A stretch of DNA of 64,000 bases from JBAZWV01 sp041660225 (GCA_041660225.1 JBAZWV010000002.1:62001-126000); one strand, 5' to 3'; counted from the first letter of the stretch, positions 42,485 through 51,721 are shown. The notes: generated by a model not told the origin, from the sequence alone. Numbers and translations are program-made.

Positions 42485-44256
42485 ACCAGATAATCTTCCA
42501 GAACAAGTAAGTCCATCCCGCTCTTCATGAACGTATTCAATGCATCTTTCGGGCTCGTCACGATCGGCTCGCCTTTCAAATTAAAGGAGGTGTCCAGCAA
42601 AACAGGAACGCCGGTTTTTTCACCAAAACGTTTGATGAGCTTGTAGTACCGCGGCGTATCTTCCGCAAAGACAAGTTGTGGACGCGCAGTCCCGTCGACG
42701 TGCGTCACCGCCGGAATGACGGAATGCTTATCCGCACGGACCTGCGCGACGAACAACATGAACCGCGCCGGATGATGATTCATCGCATTCGGCATCTCGA
42801 AATATTCCTCCGCATTCTCCGCAAGCACCGACGGCGCAAACGGACGATATGGCTCACGGAATTTGATCGTCGTATTCACGATATCTTTCATCTCTGTACG
42901 ACGCGGATCGGCAAGAATAGATCGATTACCGAGCGCACGTGGCCCCCACTCGAATCGCCCATGGAACCACCCGATCACTTTTCCGCCTTCAAGCGCGGTC
43001 GTCACTTGTTCGATAAGATCCGTTTCGGAAGATGCACGCGTAAACGCCATTCCTTCAGCCTTCAACGTTTCTTCGATTTCAGCAGACGTAAACGCTTTCC
43101 CGTATGATGCGTGCATCATCGTATACGAACGCTTCGCATTCGGTTGCACCATCTCAAGCGCCATTGCAGCTCCAAGTGCTCCACCCGCATCCCCTGCCGC
43201 CGGTTGAACAAAGATTTCTTTGAACGGTGTCTGCGCCACGATCTTCCAGTTGGCAACGGAGTTGAGCGCAACACCGCCCGCCAAGCACAAACGCGTCAAA
43301 CCCGTTTCTTTGTGAAGCTGATTCGCAAGTCCGACGACGCATTCTTCAAGCACAGCTTGGACGGACGCCGCGACATCCGCGTAATATTCCTGTTGCTCTG
43401 CAAGCTTTTCGTATTCTCCCGGTCCTGGCTTCTCACCAAAATACGACGGCCAGCCGCTTGTCCGTGTAAAGAAATGCGAGGCGCGATCACGCGGTGGACC
43501 GAAGAGCTCGAAAAACTTCTTCGAACAGCTTCGATTGTGCGAAAGATGATACGCAAAATATTCAAGATTCAGCTCAAAGGATGCGTCCGGATTCACACGC
43601 AGTAATTTACGAACACGATCGACATATTTCGGCGTTCCGTACGGTGCCATCCCCATGACTTTGTATTCTCCTTCGTTGACTTCAAATCCAAGAAACTCGG
43701 TAAATGCGGAATAGAGCAACCCGAGAGAATGCGGATAACGGATCTCTTTCAAGACATCAATCTTCGTTCCGTCACCTACTCCGAGTGACGTCGTCGCCCA
43801 TTCGCCCACACCGTCAATCGTGAGGATCGCCGCTTTCTCGTATGGCGAACAGAAGAACGACGAAGCCATGTGCGAATAGTGGTGGCCTGAAAAGAAAATC
43901 TTCTCCGCAGGAACGCCAAGTTCTTCACTGATGATCTGACGCACCCAAATCTTTTTTGTGAACAGTGATTTGATCGACTCGACGAACACGCGCGGCGCAA
44001 GCGGGAATGTCGTGAGCGCAGAGCGCATGATGCGATCCAGTTTGAAAAACGGTTTTTCGTAAAAGACGACCACATCGAGATCCTCCGGTTTCAACCCCGC
44101 TTGTTCGAGGACGAATTTCACGGCGAGTTTCGGAAATTCGGAATCGTGTTTGATACGCGAGAAGCGCTCCTCTTCGGACATCGCAACCGGCACGCCGTCG
44201 ATCACAAGACACGCCGCAGCGTCGTGATAAAAAAAGGAGAGTCCGAGAATCTTCAT
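42472..44256 (-). CDS. O-carbamoyltransferase (NodU/SxtI type)
   Basis: The 594-residue protein matches the NodU/TobZ/SxtI family: an N-terminal ATPase-fold domain (LGLSFFYHDAAACLV at 4-18, EEERFSRIKHD, and SGHHYSHMASSF near 123) and a C-terminal YrdC-like domain (FEWGPRALGNRSILADPR near 437). It transfers carbamoyl from carbamoyl phosphate to a hydroxyl group via a carbamoyl-adenylate. Here the acceptor is probably a sugar. Its neighbours are small SxtJ- and SxtK-like proteins and an SGNH protein. Confidence 0.9.
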   Translation of the reverse strand: MKILGLSFFYHDAAACLVIDGVPVAMSEEERFSRIKHDSEFPKLAVKFVLEQAGLKPEDLDVVVFYEKPFFKLDRIMRSALTTFPLAPRVFVESIKSLFTKKIWVRQIISEELGVPAEKIFFSGHHYSHMASSFFCSPYEKAAILTIDGVGEWATTSLGVGDGTKIDVLKEIRYPHSLGLLYSAFTEFLGFEVNEGEYKVMGMAPYGTPKYVDRVRKLLRVNPDASFELNLEYFAYHLSHNRSCSKKFFELFGPPRDRASHFFTRTSGWPSYFGEKPGPGEYEKLAEQQEYYADVAASVQAVLEECVVGLANQLHKETGLTRLCLAGGVALNSVANWKIVAQTPFKEIFVQPAAGDAGGALGAAMALEMVQPNAKRSYTMMHASYGKAFTSAEIEETLKAEGMAFTRASSETDLIEQVTTALEGGKVIGWFHGRFEWGPRALGNRSILADPRRTEMKDIVNTTIKFREPYRPFAPSVLAENAEEYFEMPNAMNHHPARFMLFVAQVRADKHSVIPAVTHVDGTARPQLVFAEDTPRYYKLIKRFGEKTGVPVLLDTSFNLKGEPIVTSPKDALNTFMKSGMDLLVLEDYLVWHP

Positions 44257-44259
44257 AGT

Positions 44260-44496
44260 TTAGAATTCTTCGCGGAACGCTTCCGGTGTTCCGAACGTGG
44301 CATGTGGTTTTTCAAACGAGCTTGGGATCGCGTTCTTCTTGCGGCTCAACCGGAACGGAATCGCGAATAACGCAAAGACCGTATAATAAAAAATCATCAA
44401 AAACACGGCCGACACCACGTTGCCGAACGCGTGCATGATTTTTTCAAACCGCTTGTATCCCGCCTTGAATGTCGTCCAGAGATCAGAAAATGGCAT
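44260..44496 (-). CDS. Small SxtJ-like membrane protein
   Basis: The 78-residue protein has one or two hydrophobic stretches (FGNVVSAVFLMIFYYTVFAL, about 24-43) flanked by charged ends, and its position just before the carbamoyltransferase matches the SxtJ-type protein of carbamoylation sets. The function of that family is unknown. I start at MPFSDLWTTF (44496), inside the end of the next gene, with a 14-base overlap. A longer frame exists but would read through the SxtK-like gene. Confidence 0.65.
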   Translation of the reverse strand: MPFSDLWTTFKAGYKRFEKIMHAFGNVVSAVFLMIFYYTVFALFAIPFRLSRKKNAIPSSFEKPHATFGTPEAFREEF

Positions 44497-44677
44497 AGAT
44501 AAACGGACCGAGCGGTGTGCTGCCGGCAAAGATGATAATGGCGAAAAAAACGATGAACACAAAAATCATCGGCATCATCCACCACATTTTATTCTTCCAA
44601 AGGAAACGAAACAGCCCTGACACGATTCCTGCGCGCGTTTGAAGCTGTCGGCCGATATTTTTCAGCGTGCTCATCAT
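44483..44677 (-). CDS. Small DUF5989/SxtK-like membrane protein
   Basis: The 64-residue protein has a basic start, the FLWKNKMWWMMPMIFVFIVF segment (about 24-43) and an APFIY-like end (GPFIYAIF). This is the layout of the short proteins that accompany O-carbamoyltransferases (SxtK, DUF5989). It probably sits in the inner membrane; its function is unknown. It overlaps the SxtJ-like gene by 14 bases and the SGNH gene by 4. Confidence 0.7.
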   Translation of the reverse strand: MMSTLKNIGRQLQTRAGIVSGLFRFLWKNKMWWMMPMIFVFIVFFAIIIFAGSTPLGPFIYAIF

Positions 44678-45837
44678 AGAGGAAGAAGTTCAGGGTGTGC
44701 GAGAAGATGCGATGAGATGATGTCGTTCGCCCACGAGTGACCGACCTGATTCCAGTGCAAATCGCAGGAATGCCCACTTAACCGCATATCTGTCTTGGTC
44801 TTTTCACGAAACCCTTCGTATAGCGCAAGATACGGAATCTCGTTGCGGGCAGTGATATCCTGAAGGACTTTCCCCGGCATGGCAATATCGACCTTCGACG
44901 GGTCCGGGAACTGCTTCAGATACTCCGTGCGCAAATCATCATGAATGCGCGATCCTGATGCAATGGATACGACGAGAAACTTCGCATTATTTTTTGTCGA
45001 TAGATCGCGCATCGCCTTCAGCAATTTTTCCTGGCGCTCCCAGGCATCCTTCACGACGGGTGACATTTCTGCGAGCTGGACCTGGAGTTCAAGCGGCAAC
45101 GCATTCACGTCCGTCGCTTCTTCGATATTCGTCTTGCTCTTCCATCCGAGGTACGCAGAATACACTTTGATCACAAGCGCGGATTTTTTCACGATCTTCT
45201 TCGTCCAGCCTTTGAGATACTGTTTCGCGCTCAATGTTGGCGCCGTACCCATGGACGCGGACGAAGCGACCGTTGCCGAAATCTTCGCATCGAGATCGGA
45301 GAGATACGCGTCGTTCGCCGGATCATTGTCTTCCGTAAACATGTCGATCACGAGATCCGGCTCAAACGAAAGACCGTACGCCGCGAGATACTGAAGATTC
45401 GCATACGATCCATTGCCGTTCACGCCGAACGGAATAACTTCGTATTCAAATCCGTCCGTGCTCAATGCGTTCAATGTTTTTTGAAGCAACGTCGTAAACA
45501 ATTCCTCGCGCGTGACCTGAACCGCTTCCGTAAACGAGTCTCCGATCACAACGATGCGTTTCACCCTCTCCCCATTCGCCGACATCGACGGCTTTTGGCG
45601 TGGATAGTCATATGCATGAAATCCCAAATTGTTTGTCTCAATAACGTTTTCGTAACAGCTCGTGCGATACACCCGAGAGCTGTTCGGTTCGTACGTGCGC
45701 AGTCCCGTTTTTGTGTCCGTCGTCTTCATCTCGCTGGCACTGAATCCGGACAGTCTCACCCCAATTTCCAAGAGGCCGAGAGAGAAGACGATCCCGAAGA
45801 GAGACAATGCGAGCACTTTGAAGACGGTACGGATCAT
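44674..45837 (-). CDS. SGNH/GDSL hydrolase-like protein with membrane anchor
   Basis: The 387-residue protein has an N-terminal helix (LALSLFGIVFSLGLLEIGVRL, about 9-29) followed by an extracytoplasmic SGNH domain with IGDSFTEAVQ near 97 and a catalytic DLHWNQVGH near 363. It would act as an esterase or acyltransferase on an envelope glycan. It lies between the carbamoylation genes and an epimerase. A long insert between the two motifs (about residues 180-260) contains no obvious known motif. It may attach or remove acyl groups on the carbamoylated sugar. Confidence 0.82.
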   Translation of the reverse strand: MIRTVFKVLALSLFGIVFSLGLLEIGVRLSGFSASEMKTTDTKTGLRTYEPNSSRVYRTSCYENVIETNNLGFHAYDYPRQKPSMSANGERVKRIVVIGDSFTEAVQVTREELFTTLLQKTLNALSTDGFEYEVIPFGVNGNGSYANLQYLAAYGLSFEPDLVIDMFTEDNDPANDAYLSDLDAKISATVASSASMGTAPTLSAKQYLKGWTKKIVKKSALVIKVYSAYLGWKSKTNIEEATDVNALPLELQVQLAEMSPVVKDAWERQEKLLKAMRDLSTKNNAKFLVVSIASGSRIHDDLRTEYLKQFPDPSKVDIAMPGKVLQDITARNEIPYLALYEGFREKTKTDMRLSGHSCDLHWNQVGHSWANDIISSHLLAHPELLPL

Positions 45838-46751
45838 AGGGTGCCTTTGGAGGCTTCAGTATAGCCCAGAATCGCCTTCCTGACGCCCTCCGAGAGGCTT
45901 GTGTGAGGTGTCCATCCAAGCTTCTCTTTGATCCGTGAAACGTCCGCCTGCATCGAAGGAACATCCCAGGGCCGAGGCTCTGCATTCCCCCATTGTGATG
46001 GAATATCGACCTGCATCGCTTCACGCATCTCCGTCACATACGCAGCAAGCGTTGTACGGACGCCCGATCCCACATTCAAGATCAATCCATGCTCTTCCAG
46101 ATCGACGGCTCCAAGAAGAGCTTCTAAGACGTCGTCGATAAAAACGAAATCACGTTCTTGATCCGGGTTGGAAAGTTCGGGTGCACGTCCTGCAGAAAAT
46201 GCCTTGAACACGGACGGACCCAAACGATGAGGCGATTCTCCGGCACCATAGACATTAAAAAAACGAAGGATGGTAACAGCCCGCTTCGTGCGCAATGCCC
46301 ACGCGCGAGCCGTCAGCGTCGAAGCGAGTTTCGCGATCCCGTATGGCGATTCGGGTTGGCACGGATGATCTTCGGAAACGGGAAGTGTTGAAACGCGCCC
46401 GTACTCGGTCCAACTTCCTGCAACGACGACTGGACAGGCAGGAGAAGACTCGAGAACGCGCAAAAGATTTTCGGTTCCTTCGGCGTTCAGATGAAGAAGC
46501 GATGTTTGCTTCTCCTTATTCGGCGCAACTCCCGCAGCCGCAAGATGAAACACTGCGTCGAACGTTTTCCCCGCGAGCGCAGCAGAAAGACTTGATGCGT
46601 CACCAAGATCCGCCTGAATCGCATTCGCTCCTTCCGCATGACGCGACAACGTCACGACATTCGCTTCGAGATCCTTCAGCCGACGAACAAGCGCAGCACC
46701 GATGAATCCGGTACCGCCCGTTACGAGAACCGTTTTCCCATTCCAGTTCAT
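45834..46751 (-). CDS. NAD-dependent epimerase/reductase of the CDP-dideoxyhexose operon
   Basis: The 305-residue extended SDR has GGTGFIGAAL (10-19) and YGIAK (about 135). It lies directly after DdhC, where tyvelose or abequose synthases and epimerases lie in other clusters, so it probably finishes a CDP-3,6-dideoxyhexose by 4-keto reduction. I start at ATG 46751, which overlaps the DdhC stop by ATGA. It could equally be an unrelated 4-epimerase. Confidence 0.78.
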   Translation of the reverse strand: MNWNGKTVLVTGGTGFIGAALVRRLKDLEANVVTLSRHAEGANAIQADLGDASSLSAALAGKTFDAVFHLAAAGVAPNKEKQTSLLHLNAEGTENLLRVLESSPACPVVVAGSWTEYGRVSTLPVSEDHPCQPESPYGIAKLASTLTARAWALRTKRAVTILRFFNVYGAGESPHRLGPSVFKAFSAGRAPELSNPDQERDFVFIDDVLEALLGAVDLEEHGLILNVGSGVRTTLAAYVTEMREAMQVDIPSQWGNAEPRPWDVPSMQADVSRIKEKLGWTPHTSLSEGVRKAILGYTEASKGTL

Positions 46752-48067
46752 GAAAGAGGCGCGAGATATGGCTTCATGAATTCCTCGAACGAGGCGATCA
46801 CATAGTCGATCGCATCCTCGGACAACGCGGGCTGGCAGCCAATCCAAAACGTATTCATCATGATGTCGTCACTCTTCCGGAGATCGCCGATGATGCGATG
46901 CGGGATGTCGTACTCCGTAAAAATCGGCTGGCGGGTAATATTCCCTGCAAAGAGGTTTCGCGTTCCGATCTTTCGTTCATTCAAAAATTTCACGAGATCA
47001 GCACGCGTAAACGGTGCTTCAGGTTTGACGGTGATCAGGAACCCGAACCAACTCGGATCGGAATTCGGCGTCGGATCCGGAAGACGAAGGAAGCGTGAGA
47101 ACGGTTCGAGCCCCCTGCGAAGCTTCGCGTGATTACGACGTCGGAGAAGACCGAATCCATACAGCTTATCGAGCTGCACAAGACCGAGCGCCGCCTGCAT
47201 ATCCGTCAGCTTCAAGTTGTATCCGACTTCAGAATAAATATATTTGTGATCGTATCCTTTCGGGAGTGTTCCGAGCTTCCATTCAAAACGAATGCCGCAC
47301 GTATTATCCGCCCCCGGTGCGCACCAGCAGTCGCGTCCCCAATCACGGAATCCGCGAATCGCCTTCTTGAGCATCGCATCGTTCGTCGTGAGCGCGCCAC
47401 CCTCTCCCATCGTGATGTGATGCGCGGGATAAAAACTGAATGTAGAAATATCACCGAAGGTCCCCGTCGGTTTGCCATCGTAAAAACTTCCGAGGGCATC
47501 GCACGTATCTTCGATGAACCACAGCTTATGCGTCTTACAAAACTCCGCGATCTCCCGTGCAGGAAACGGATTGCCGAGCGTGTGCGCGATCATGACGGCA
47601 CGCGTCTTGGGCGACAACGCCGCTTCGAGCTGTGAGATATCGATATTGTACGTCTTCGGATCAATCTCAACGAAGACGGGAACGCAACCGTTCTGAATAA
47701 TTGGCGTAATCGTCGTCGGGAATCCCGCTGCGACCGTGATGACTTCATCCCCTTTTTTCAACCGTCGTTCGCCGAGCTTCTTCGACGTGAGCGCCGTGAG
47801 TGCGAGAAGGTTTGCCGATGAACCGGAGTTCGTCGTGATCGCGAAGTTGCGACCAAGGCGTTCCGCGAATTTCTTTTCGAATTCCTCCGTAAATCGACCT
47901 TCCGTCCACCATCCGTCCATGACGGCTTCGATCATCTTCAAAAATTCCGCATCGTCAAAACTCTTGCCGCTTGGCGGAATAGGCGTCACGCCCGGCTCGA
48001 AGGATTTCGGAGGAAATTTTTCCTTCGCGTGTGCGCGGATCGCGTCTTGAAGAGATTCAGGAAGCAT
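46748..48067 (-). CDS. ddhC: CDP-4-keto-6-deoxyglucose 3-dehydrase (E1)
   Basis: The 439-residue protein is a DegT-fold enzyme with PMP chemistry: the usual lysine is replaced by H216 (FYPAHHITMGEGG), and four cysteines (C189, C247, C249, C257) match the iron-sulphur ligands of E1. It removes the 3-hydroxyl from CDP-4-keto-6-deoxyglucose. Length and all key residues agree with RfbH/DdhC. The separate reductase (E3) that feeds electrons is not in the window. It overlaps the next gene by ATGA and follows DdhB by 3 bases. Confidence 0.92.
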   Translation of the reverse strand: MLPESLQDAIRAHAKEKFPPKSFEPGVTPIPPSGKSFDDAEFLKMIEAVMDGWWTEGRFTEEFEKKFAERLGRNFAITTNSGSSANLLALTALTSKKLGERRLKKGDEVITVAAGFPTTITPIIQNGCVPVFVEIDPKTYNIDISQLEAALSPKTRAVMIAHTLGNPFPAREIAEFCKTHKLWFIEDTCDALGSFYDGKPTGTFGDISTFSFYPAHHITMGEGGALTTNDAMLKKAIRGFRDWGRDCWCAPGADNTCGIRFEWKLGTLPKGYDHKYIYSEVGYNLKLTDMQAALGLVQLDKLYGFGLLRRRNHAKLRRGLEPFSRFLRLPDPTPNSDPSWFGFLITVKPEAPFTRADLVKFLNERKIGTRNLFAGNITRQPIFTEYDIPHRIIGDLRKSDDIMMNTFWIGCQPALSEDAIDYVIASFEEFMKPYLAPLS

Positions 48068-48070
48068 ACG

Positions 48071-49027
48071 CTAGGATTTTTTCAGGAGGTCGCGATACCA
48101 CGTCCACGTTTCATTGATCGCCTGTTCGAGTGTGCGGGTTGGCTTCCATCCGAGCCGCGTCCGAATTTTTTCATCGGACAATGTTTGTAACGGAATCTCG
48201 TGCTGCGCGATGTTCAGAATTTCGTGTGGCACCGGTTTCGAAAGGATGCGTCCGATCTCGGTCAACATTTCGACAACGGACATCGTGACACCTGAGGTGA
48301 CATTGAACGCTTCGCCGGCAATGTCTTTCGCGTTTGCGGCAAGAAGCAAATATCCGCGCGCAACATCTTTCACATACACGAAGTCGCGCGTCATCTGTCC
48401 ATTTGAACGGATCGGAAGCGTTTCTCCGGTCGCAAGCGCTTTCATGGCGCCAGGAATCAAGCGGTTGAAGTTCAGATCACCGGGACCGTAGATATTTCCG
48501 AAACGGGACACGACGACCGGAACGCCGTAGCAAACCGCGTACGTGCGAGCGATCAGATCCGTACACGACTTTGACGCATCGTACGGATGCAGACCCTGAA
48601 GCGGATGATCCTCCGTATACGGCAAGAAGTTCGCTTTACCATAGGCTTTGTCACTCGACGCAACCACGATCGCTTCAATCTTCGCGTTCCCACGCGCAGC
48701 TTCCATCACATTGATGGTTCCATTGATGTTCGTCTCCCATGTGTCGCGCGGATTTGCGAGCGCGACGTTCACGATCGGCTGCGCAGCAAGATGAAAGATC
48801 GTATCGATCTCTTCGTTGTACACAATGTCACGAATCGTGTTCGCGTCGCGGACGTCGCCGTAATACAAAACCACGCGCGTGTCGTACCCGTTGCGGACAA
48901 AATAACTCATCGGATCGAGCGATCGTACGAGCGTCACGATTTTCGCGTCCGGATGGTCGTGCAAAATCTCTTCGATTAGATTGCCACCGACAAGTCCTGT
49001 CCCTCCCGTAACAAAAAAATTCTTCAT
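48071..49027 (-). CDS. ddhB: CDP-glucose 4,6-dehydratase-like protein
   Basis: The 318-residue SDR lies between the cytidylyltransferase and the 3-dehydrase and so probably makes CDP-4-keto-6-deoxyglucose (DdhB/RfbG). It has GGTGLVGGNL (7-16), SSDKAYG near 121, YDASKS near 147 and GDLNFNRLIPG near 178. It is at the short end for the family (usual length about 350-360). I start at ATG 49027, 2 bases after the stop of the previous gene; a GTG three codons earlier is possible. Confidence 0.88.
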   Translation of the reverse strand: MKNFFVTGGTGLVGGNLIEEILHDHPDAKIVTLVRSLDPMSYFVRNGYDTRVVLYYGDVRDANTIRDIVYNEEIDTIFHLAAQPIVNVALANPRDTWETNINGTINVMEAARGNAKIEAIVVASSDKAYGKANFLPYTEDHPLQGLHPYDASKSCTDLIARTYAVCYGVPVVVSRFGNIYGPGDLNFNRLIPGAMKALATGETLPIRSNGQMTRDFVYVKDVARGYLLLAANAKDIAGEAFNVTSGVTMSVVEMLTEIGRILSKPVPHEILNIAQHEIPLQTLSDEKIRTRLGWKPTRTLEQAINETWTWYRDLLKKS

Positions 49028-49029
49028 AC

Positions 49030-49812
49030 TTACGACCACATCTTCCAGTCGGCCTGACCCTTGTTCCAGCGTTCATTCAAAATCTCGTAATGCTTGTACG
49101 TGTCCATGCAATACCAAAAATCTTTATGGTCATACACCGCAAGTCGTCCTTCAGCAGCAAGTGCGCGCATCGGATCCTGCTCGAACACGCAGGAATCATC
49201 TGTTGAAAGATACTTGAAAATTTCCGGCTCGCACACAAAGAATCCGCCGTTGATCGTCGTGTCCGTCCGCGGTTTTTCTTTGAAGGATTTCGCTTTCCCT
49301 TCTTCGTGCTCGATAATTCCGTACACGCTCTCCGGATGAATGCCCGTAAGCGTGAGCGGCATTCCCTGTTCTTTGTGGAACGCAACAAGTTTATTGATAT
49401 CGATATTCGCTACGCCATCACCGTACGTCAGGCAAAACGTTTCGCCACGAACATACGGTTCGATCTTCGCGATGCGTGCACCGGTGTTCGCCTCCTGTCC
49501 CGTATCAACGAACGTGATGCGCCAATCTTCGAGACCCTGCTGATTATGGTGGATGAGACGCGATCCGTTCGTCGCGCGGAGATCAAGCGTGAAGTCATGC
49601 GCCATCTCCTCAAAATTCAAAAAATAATCCCGGATCATCTCACCTTTGTATCCAAGACACAGGACGAAATCCTTGATTCCGTACTGCGAGTAGATCTTCA
49701 TGATGTGCCACAGGATAGGCATCCCACCGATCGGGACGAGCGGCTTGGGTTTGTGCTCGGTTTCTTCGCGCAAACGAGTGCCTTTTCCACCGCACAAAAT
49801 CACGGCTTTCAT
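49030..49812 (-). CDS. ddhA: Glucose-1-phosphate cytidylyltransferase
   Basis: The 260-residue nucleotidyltransferase has CGGKGTRL (7-14), the PLVPIGGMPILWHIM segment, and NGGFFVCEPEIF near 190, as in RfbF/DdhA. It makes CDP-glucose, the first step of 3,6-dideoxyhexose synthesis. It is followed at once by DdhB and DdhC. It starts 18 bases after the glycosyltransferase stop. Confidence 0.92.
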   Translation of the reverse strand: MKAVILCGGKGTRLREETEHKPKPLVPIGGMPILWHIMKIYSQYGIKDFVLCLGYKGEMIRDYFLNFEEMAHDFTLDLRATNGSRLIHHNQQGLEDWRITFVDTGQEANTGARIAKIEPYVRGETFCLTYGDGVANIDINKLVAFHKEQGMPLTLTGIHPESVYGIIEHEEGKAKSFKEKPRTDTTINGGFFVCEPEIFKYLSTDDSCVFEQDPMRALAAEGRLAVYDHKDFWYCMDTYKHYEILNERWNKGQADWKMWS

Positions 49813-49830
49813 GGCAAGACTATAGGTTTT

Positions 49831-50796
49831 TCAGGCCTTGCTGTCAACCGATGGGGAAGGGGTTTCAAAATGGATCTCCGCCTGCTTGATGAACATGGGA
49901 CGCTGCTTGATTTCTGCGAAAATTCTGCCGATATATTGGCCGATAATCGCCATGCTGAAGAGCTGAATACCGCCGAGGAAAAGCATGATCAGAATGATGC
50001 TTGAAAAACCGCGTGGAAGATCTGCGTCCGAAAGTGCGAGGATGAAAAACACGATCATCCCAAGAATCGTGAGACCGACCGCGCCGATCGCGAGATATGA
50101 AATAAATTCGAGGGGTTTGTAGGAAAACGAGAAGATGCTCCAGAGTCCGAAACGGACATAATCCATAAAACGGAAACTCGAAACACCATGCGCACGCGCC
50201 GGTCGTTCATATGGCACGCCCGTCTGCGGAAATCCGGCATAGGCACGAAGACCACGAACCAAGCGATCGCGTTCCGGCATATTGACGATGATGTCAACGA
50301 CCTGACGATCCATCAGCACGAAGTCACTCGCGTCGAGCGGAATCTCGATGTACGCCGCCCATCGCATGATGCGGTAGAACCATTTATATCCAAGCTTGTT
50401 CACAAACGTCGCTTCACGCTTTGCACGCGTGCCATACACGACGAAAAATCCTTCTTTCCATTTTTCAATAAAACTCGGAATCATTTCCGGCGGATCCTGC
50501 TGATCGCCGTCCATGACGACAACGGCATCACCCGTAGCGTGAGACAGTCCGGCAGAAATGGCACCTTGATATCCAAAATTACGCGAGAGCACGAGCACGC
50601 GAACACGCGGATCCGTCGACGCGATCTTGATCAACCGCTCGCGCGTTTTGTCGCGACTGCCGTTTTCAACGAAAATGATCTCCAGCTGGCACGACAAAGA
50701 AGCAGACACAGCCGCAATCCGCGCGTGGAGCGGTTCGACGTTATCTTCTTCGTTGTAGCAGGGCATGACAATGCTCAGCTTCTTGAGATCTTTCAT
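49831..50796 (-). CDS. Membrane-bound family 2 glycosyltransferase (GtrB/DPM-type)
   Basis: The 321-residue protein has a soluble catalytic domain with SIVMPCYNEEDN (7-18) and MDGDQQDPPEM near 100, and two C-terminal helices (about 230-250 and 270-295). This is the design of polyprenyl-phosphate glucosyl- and mannosyltransferases that load a sugar on a lipid for outside use by a GT-C enzyme. The large membrane proteins in the locus could be those users. It is the first gene of an 11-gene operon. I start at ATG 50796; the frame is open further but overlaps the divergent promoter. Confidence 0.85.
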   Translation of the reverse strand: MKDLKKLSIVMPCYNEEDNVEPLHARIAAVSASLSCQLEIIFVENGSRDKTRERLIKIASTDPRVRVLVLSRNFGYQGAISAGLSHATGDAVVVMDGDQQDPPEMIPSFIEKWKEGFFVVYGTRAKREATFVNKLGYKWFYRIMRWAAYIEIPLDASDFVLMDRQVVDIIVNMPERDRLVRGLRAYAGFPQTGVPYERPARAHGVSSFRFMDYVRFGLWSIFSFSYKPLEFISYLAIGAVGLTILGMIVFFILALSDADLPRGFSSIILIMLFLGGIQLFSMAIIGQYIGRIFAEIKQRPMFIKQAEIHFETPSPSVDSKA

Positions 50797-50805
50797 AGAA
50801 TTGGA

Positions 50806-50829
50806 GGCGGGTGGATGGATTGACCCGCC
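50806..50829. repeat. Inverted repeat in the divergent promoter region
   Basis: GGCGGGT (50806-50812) and ACCCGCC (50823-50829) are separated by 10 bases. The right arm overlaps the -35 box of the methyltransferase promoter, so it could be an operator for both directions, or simply a chance hairpin. Confidence 0.3.
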
Positions 50830-50849
50830 GAGGCAGGCGATGCTAGGAT
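50820..50849 (+). promoter_or_regulatory. Promoter of the methyltransferase gene at 50861
   Basis: TTGACC, 18-base spacer, TAGGAT. The transcript would start about 5 bases before the ATG. Confidence 0.65.
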
Positions 50850-50860
50850 AACAGACGATT

Positions 50861-51721
50861 ATGATGAAAACGATGGCCGGAATGGCGATTGAATGCGTCT
50901 GCCCCGTCTGCAAAGGTCCCCTGTCAGATACCAAATCCTGCCCTCACTGTCAAACCACATACGAGGAGCAAAACGGCATCCTCTTTTTCGTTTTGAAGGA
51001 TCTTCGCGAACGCGCACAGAAAGAAGTTCTGAATGACAAAGAAAACGCATTCAAAAACTATTTCAAACGTTGGCCGAATTTTTATCAATGGTGCATTCGC
51101 ATCGTCGCGCCTGTTTTGTTTACGGGACTCACCGCGAAGCAATTTGCATCACGATTCAAGGGAGAGGAAAAAATCCTGAACGTCGGATCCGGTCCCACGA
51201 TCATTCATCCGCGCTCCGTCAACGTGGACATGCTCCCCTTCCCCAGCGTCCATGCTGTGTGCGAAGCCGAAGCGCTTCCGTTTGCGAGCAACAGTTTTGA
51301 TGTGACGCTCAGCGAAGAAGTCATGGAACACGTTCGCGATCCCAAAGAGATGGCCGCAGAAATGAAGCGCGTGACGAAACAAGATGGACTCATCTACGTC
51401 TCGCTCCCCTTCATGTTCCCCTATCATCCGTCTCCAAAAGATTATTGGCGTCTCTCCACGGAAGGACTTCAAGCCTTGTTTGCAGACTGCGAAGAAATCG
51501 AATGCGGCATTCACAGCGGTCCGGTCTCCGGAATGCTTGTCGTCATGGCTGCTGGTCTCGCAACGATTTTCTCTCTCGGCTATCGCCCGCTCCAACAAAT
51601 CTTGAACTATCCGTTCATGATCGTTCTTTCGCCTTTCAAACTGTTGGATCTCTACTATGCACGAACGTCGGCAGCGAACATCACGGCGAGCGGCGTGTAT
51701 ATTGTCGTCAAGAAAAAATAA
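50861..51721 (+). CDS. Class I SAM-dependent methyltransferase with zinc ribbon
   Basis: The 286-residue protein has an N-terminal zinc ribbon (CPVC and CPHC, about 14-30) and a methyltransferase domain of methyltransferase-11 type (ILNVGSGPTIIH near 108, VTLSEEVMEHVRDPKEM near 147). A C-terminal hydrophobic part (about 215-265) may touch the membrane. It could methylate a sugar or a lipid-linked glycan. The start is ATG 50861 or the next codon. It ends 1 base before the WecB gene, which runs the other way. Confidence 0.78.
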   Translation: MMKTMAGMAIECVCPVCKGPLSDTKSCPHCQTTYEEQNGILFFVLKDLRERAQKEVLNDKENAFKNYFKRWPNFYQWCIRIVAPVLFTGLTAKQFASRFKGEEKILNVGSGPTIIHPRSVNVDMLPFPSVHAVCEAEALPFASNSFDVTLSEEVMEHVRDPKEMAAEMKRVTKQDGLIYVSLPFMFPYHPSPKDYWRLSTEGLQALFADCEEIECGIHSGPVSGMLVVMAAGLATIFSLGYRPLQQILNYPFMIVLSPFKLLDLYYARTSAANITASGVYIVVKKK

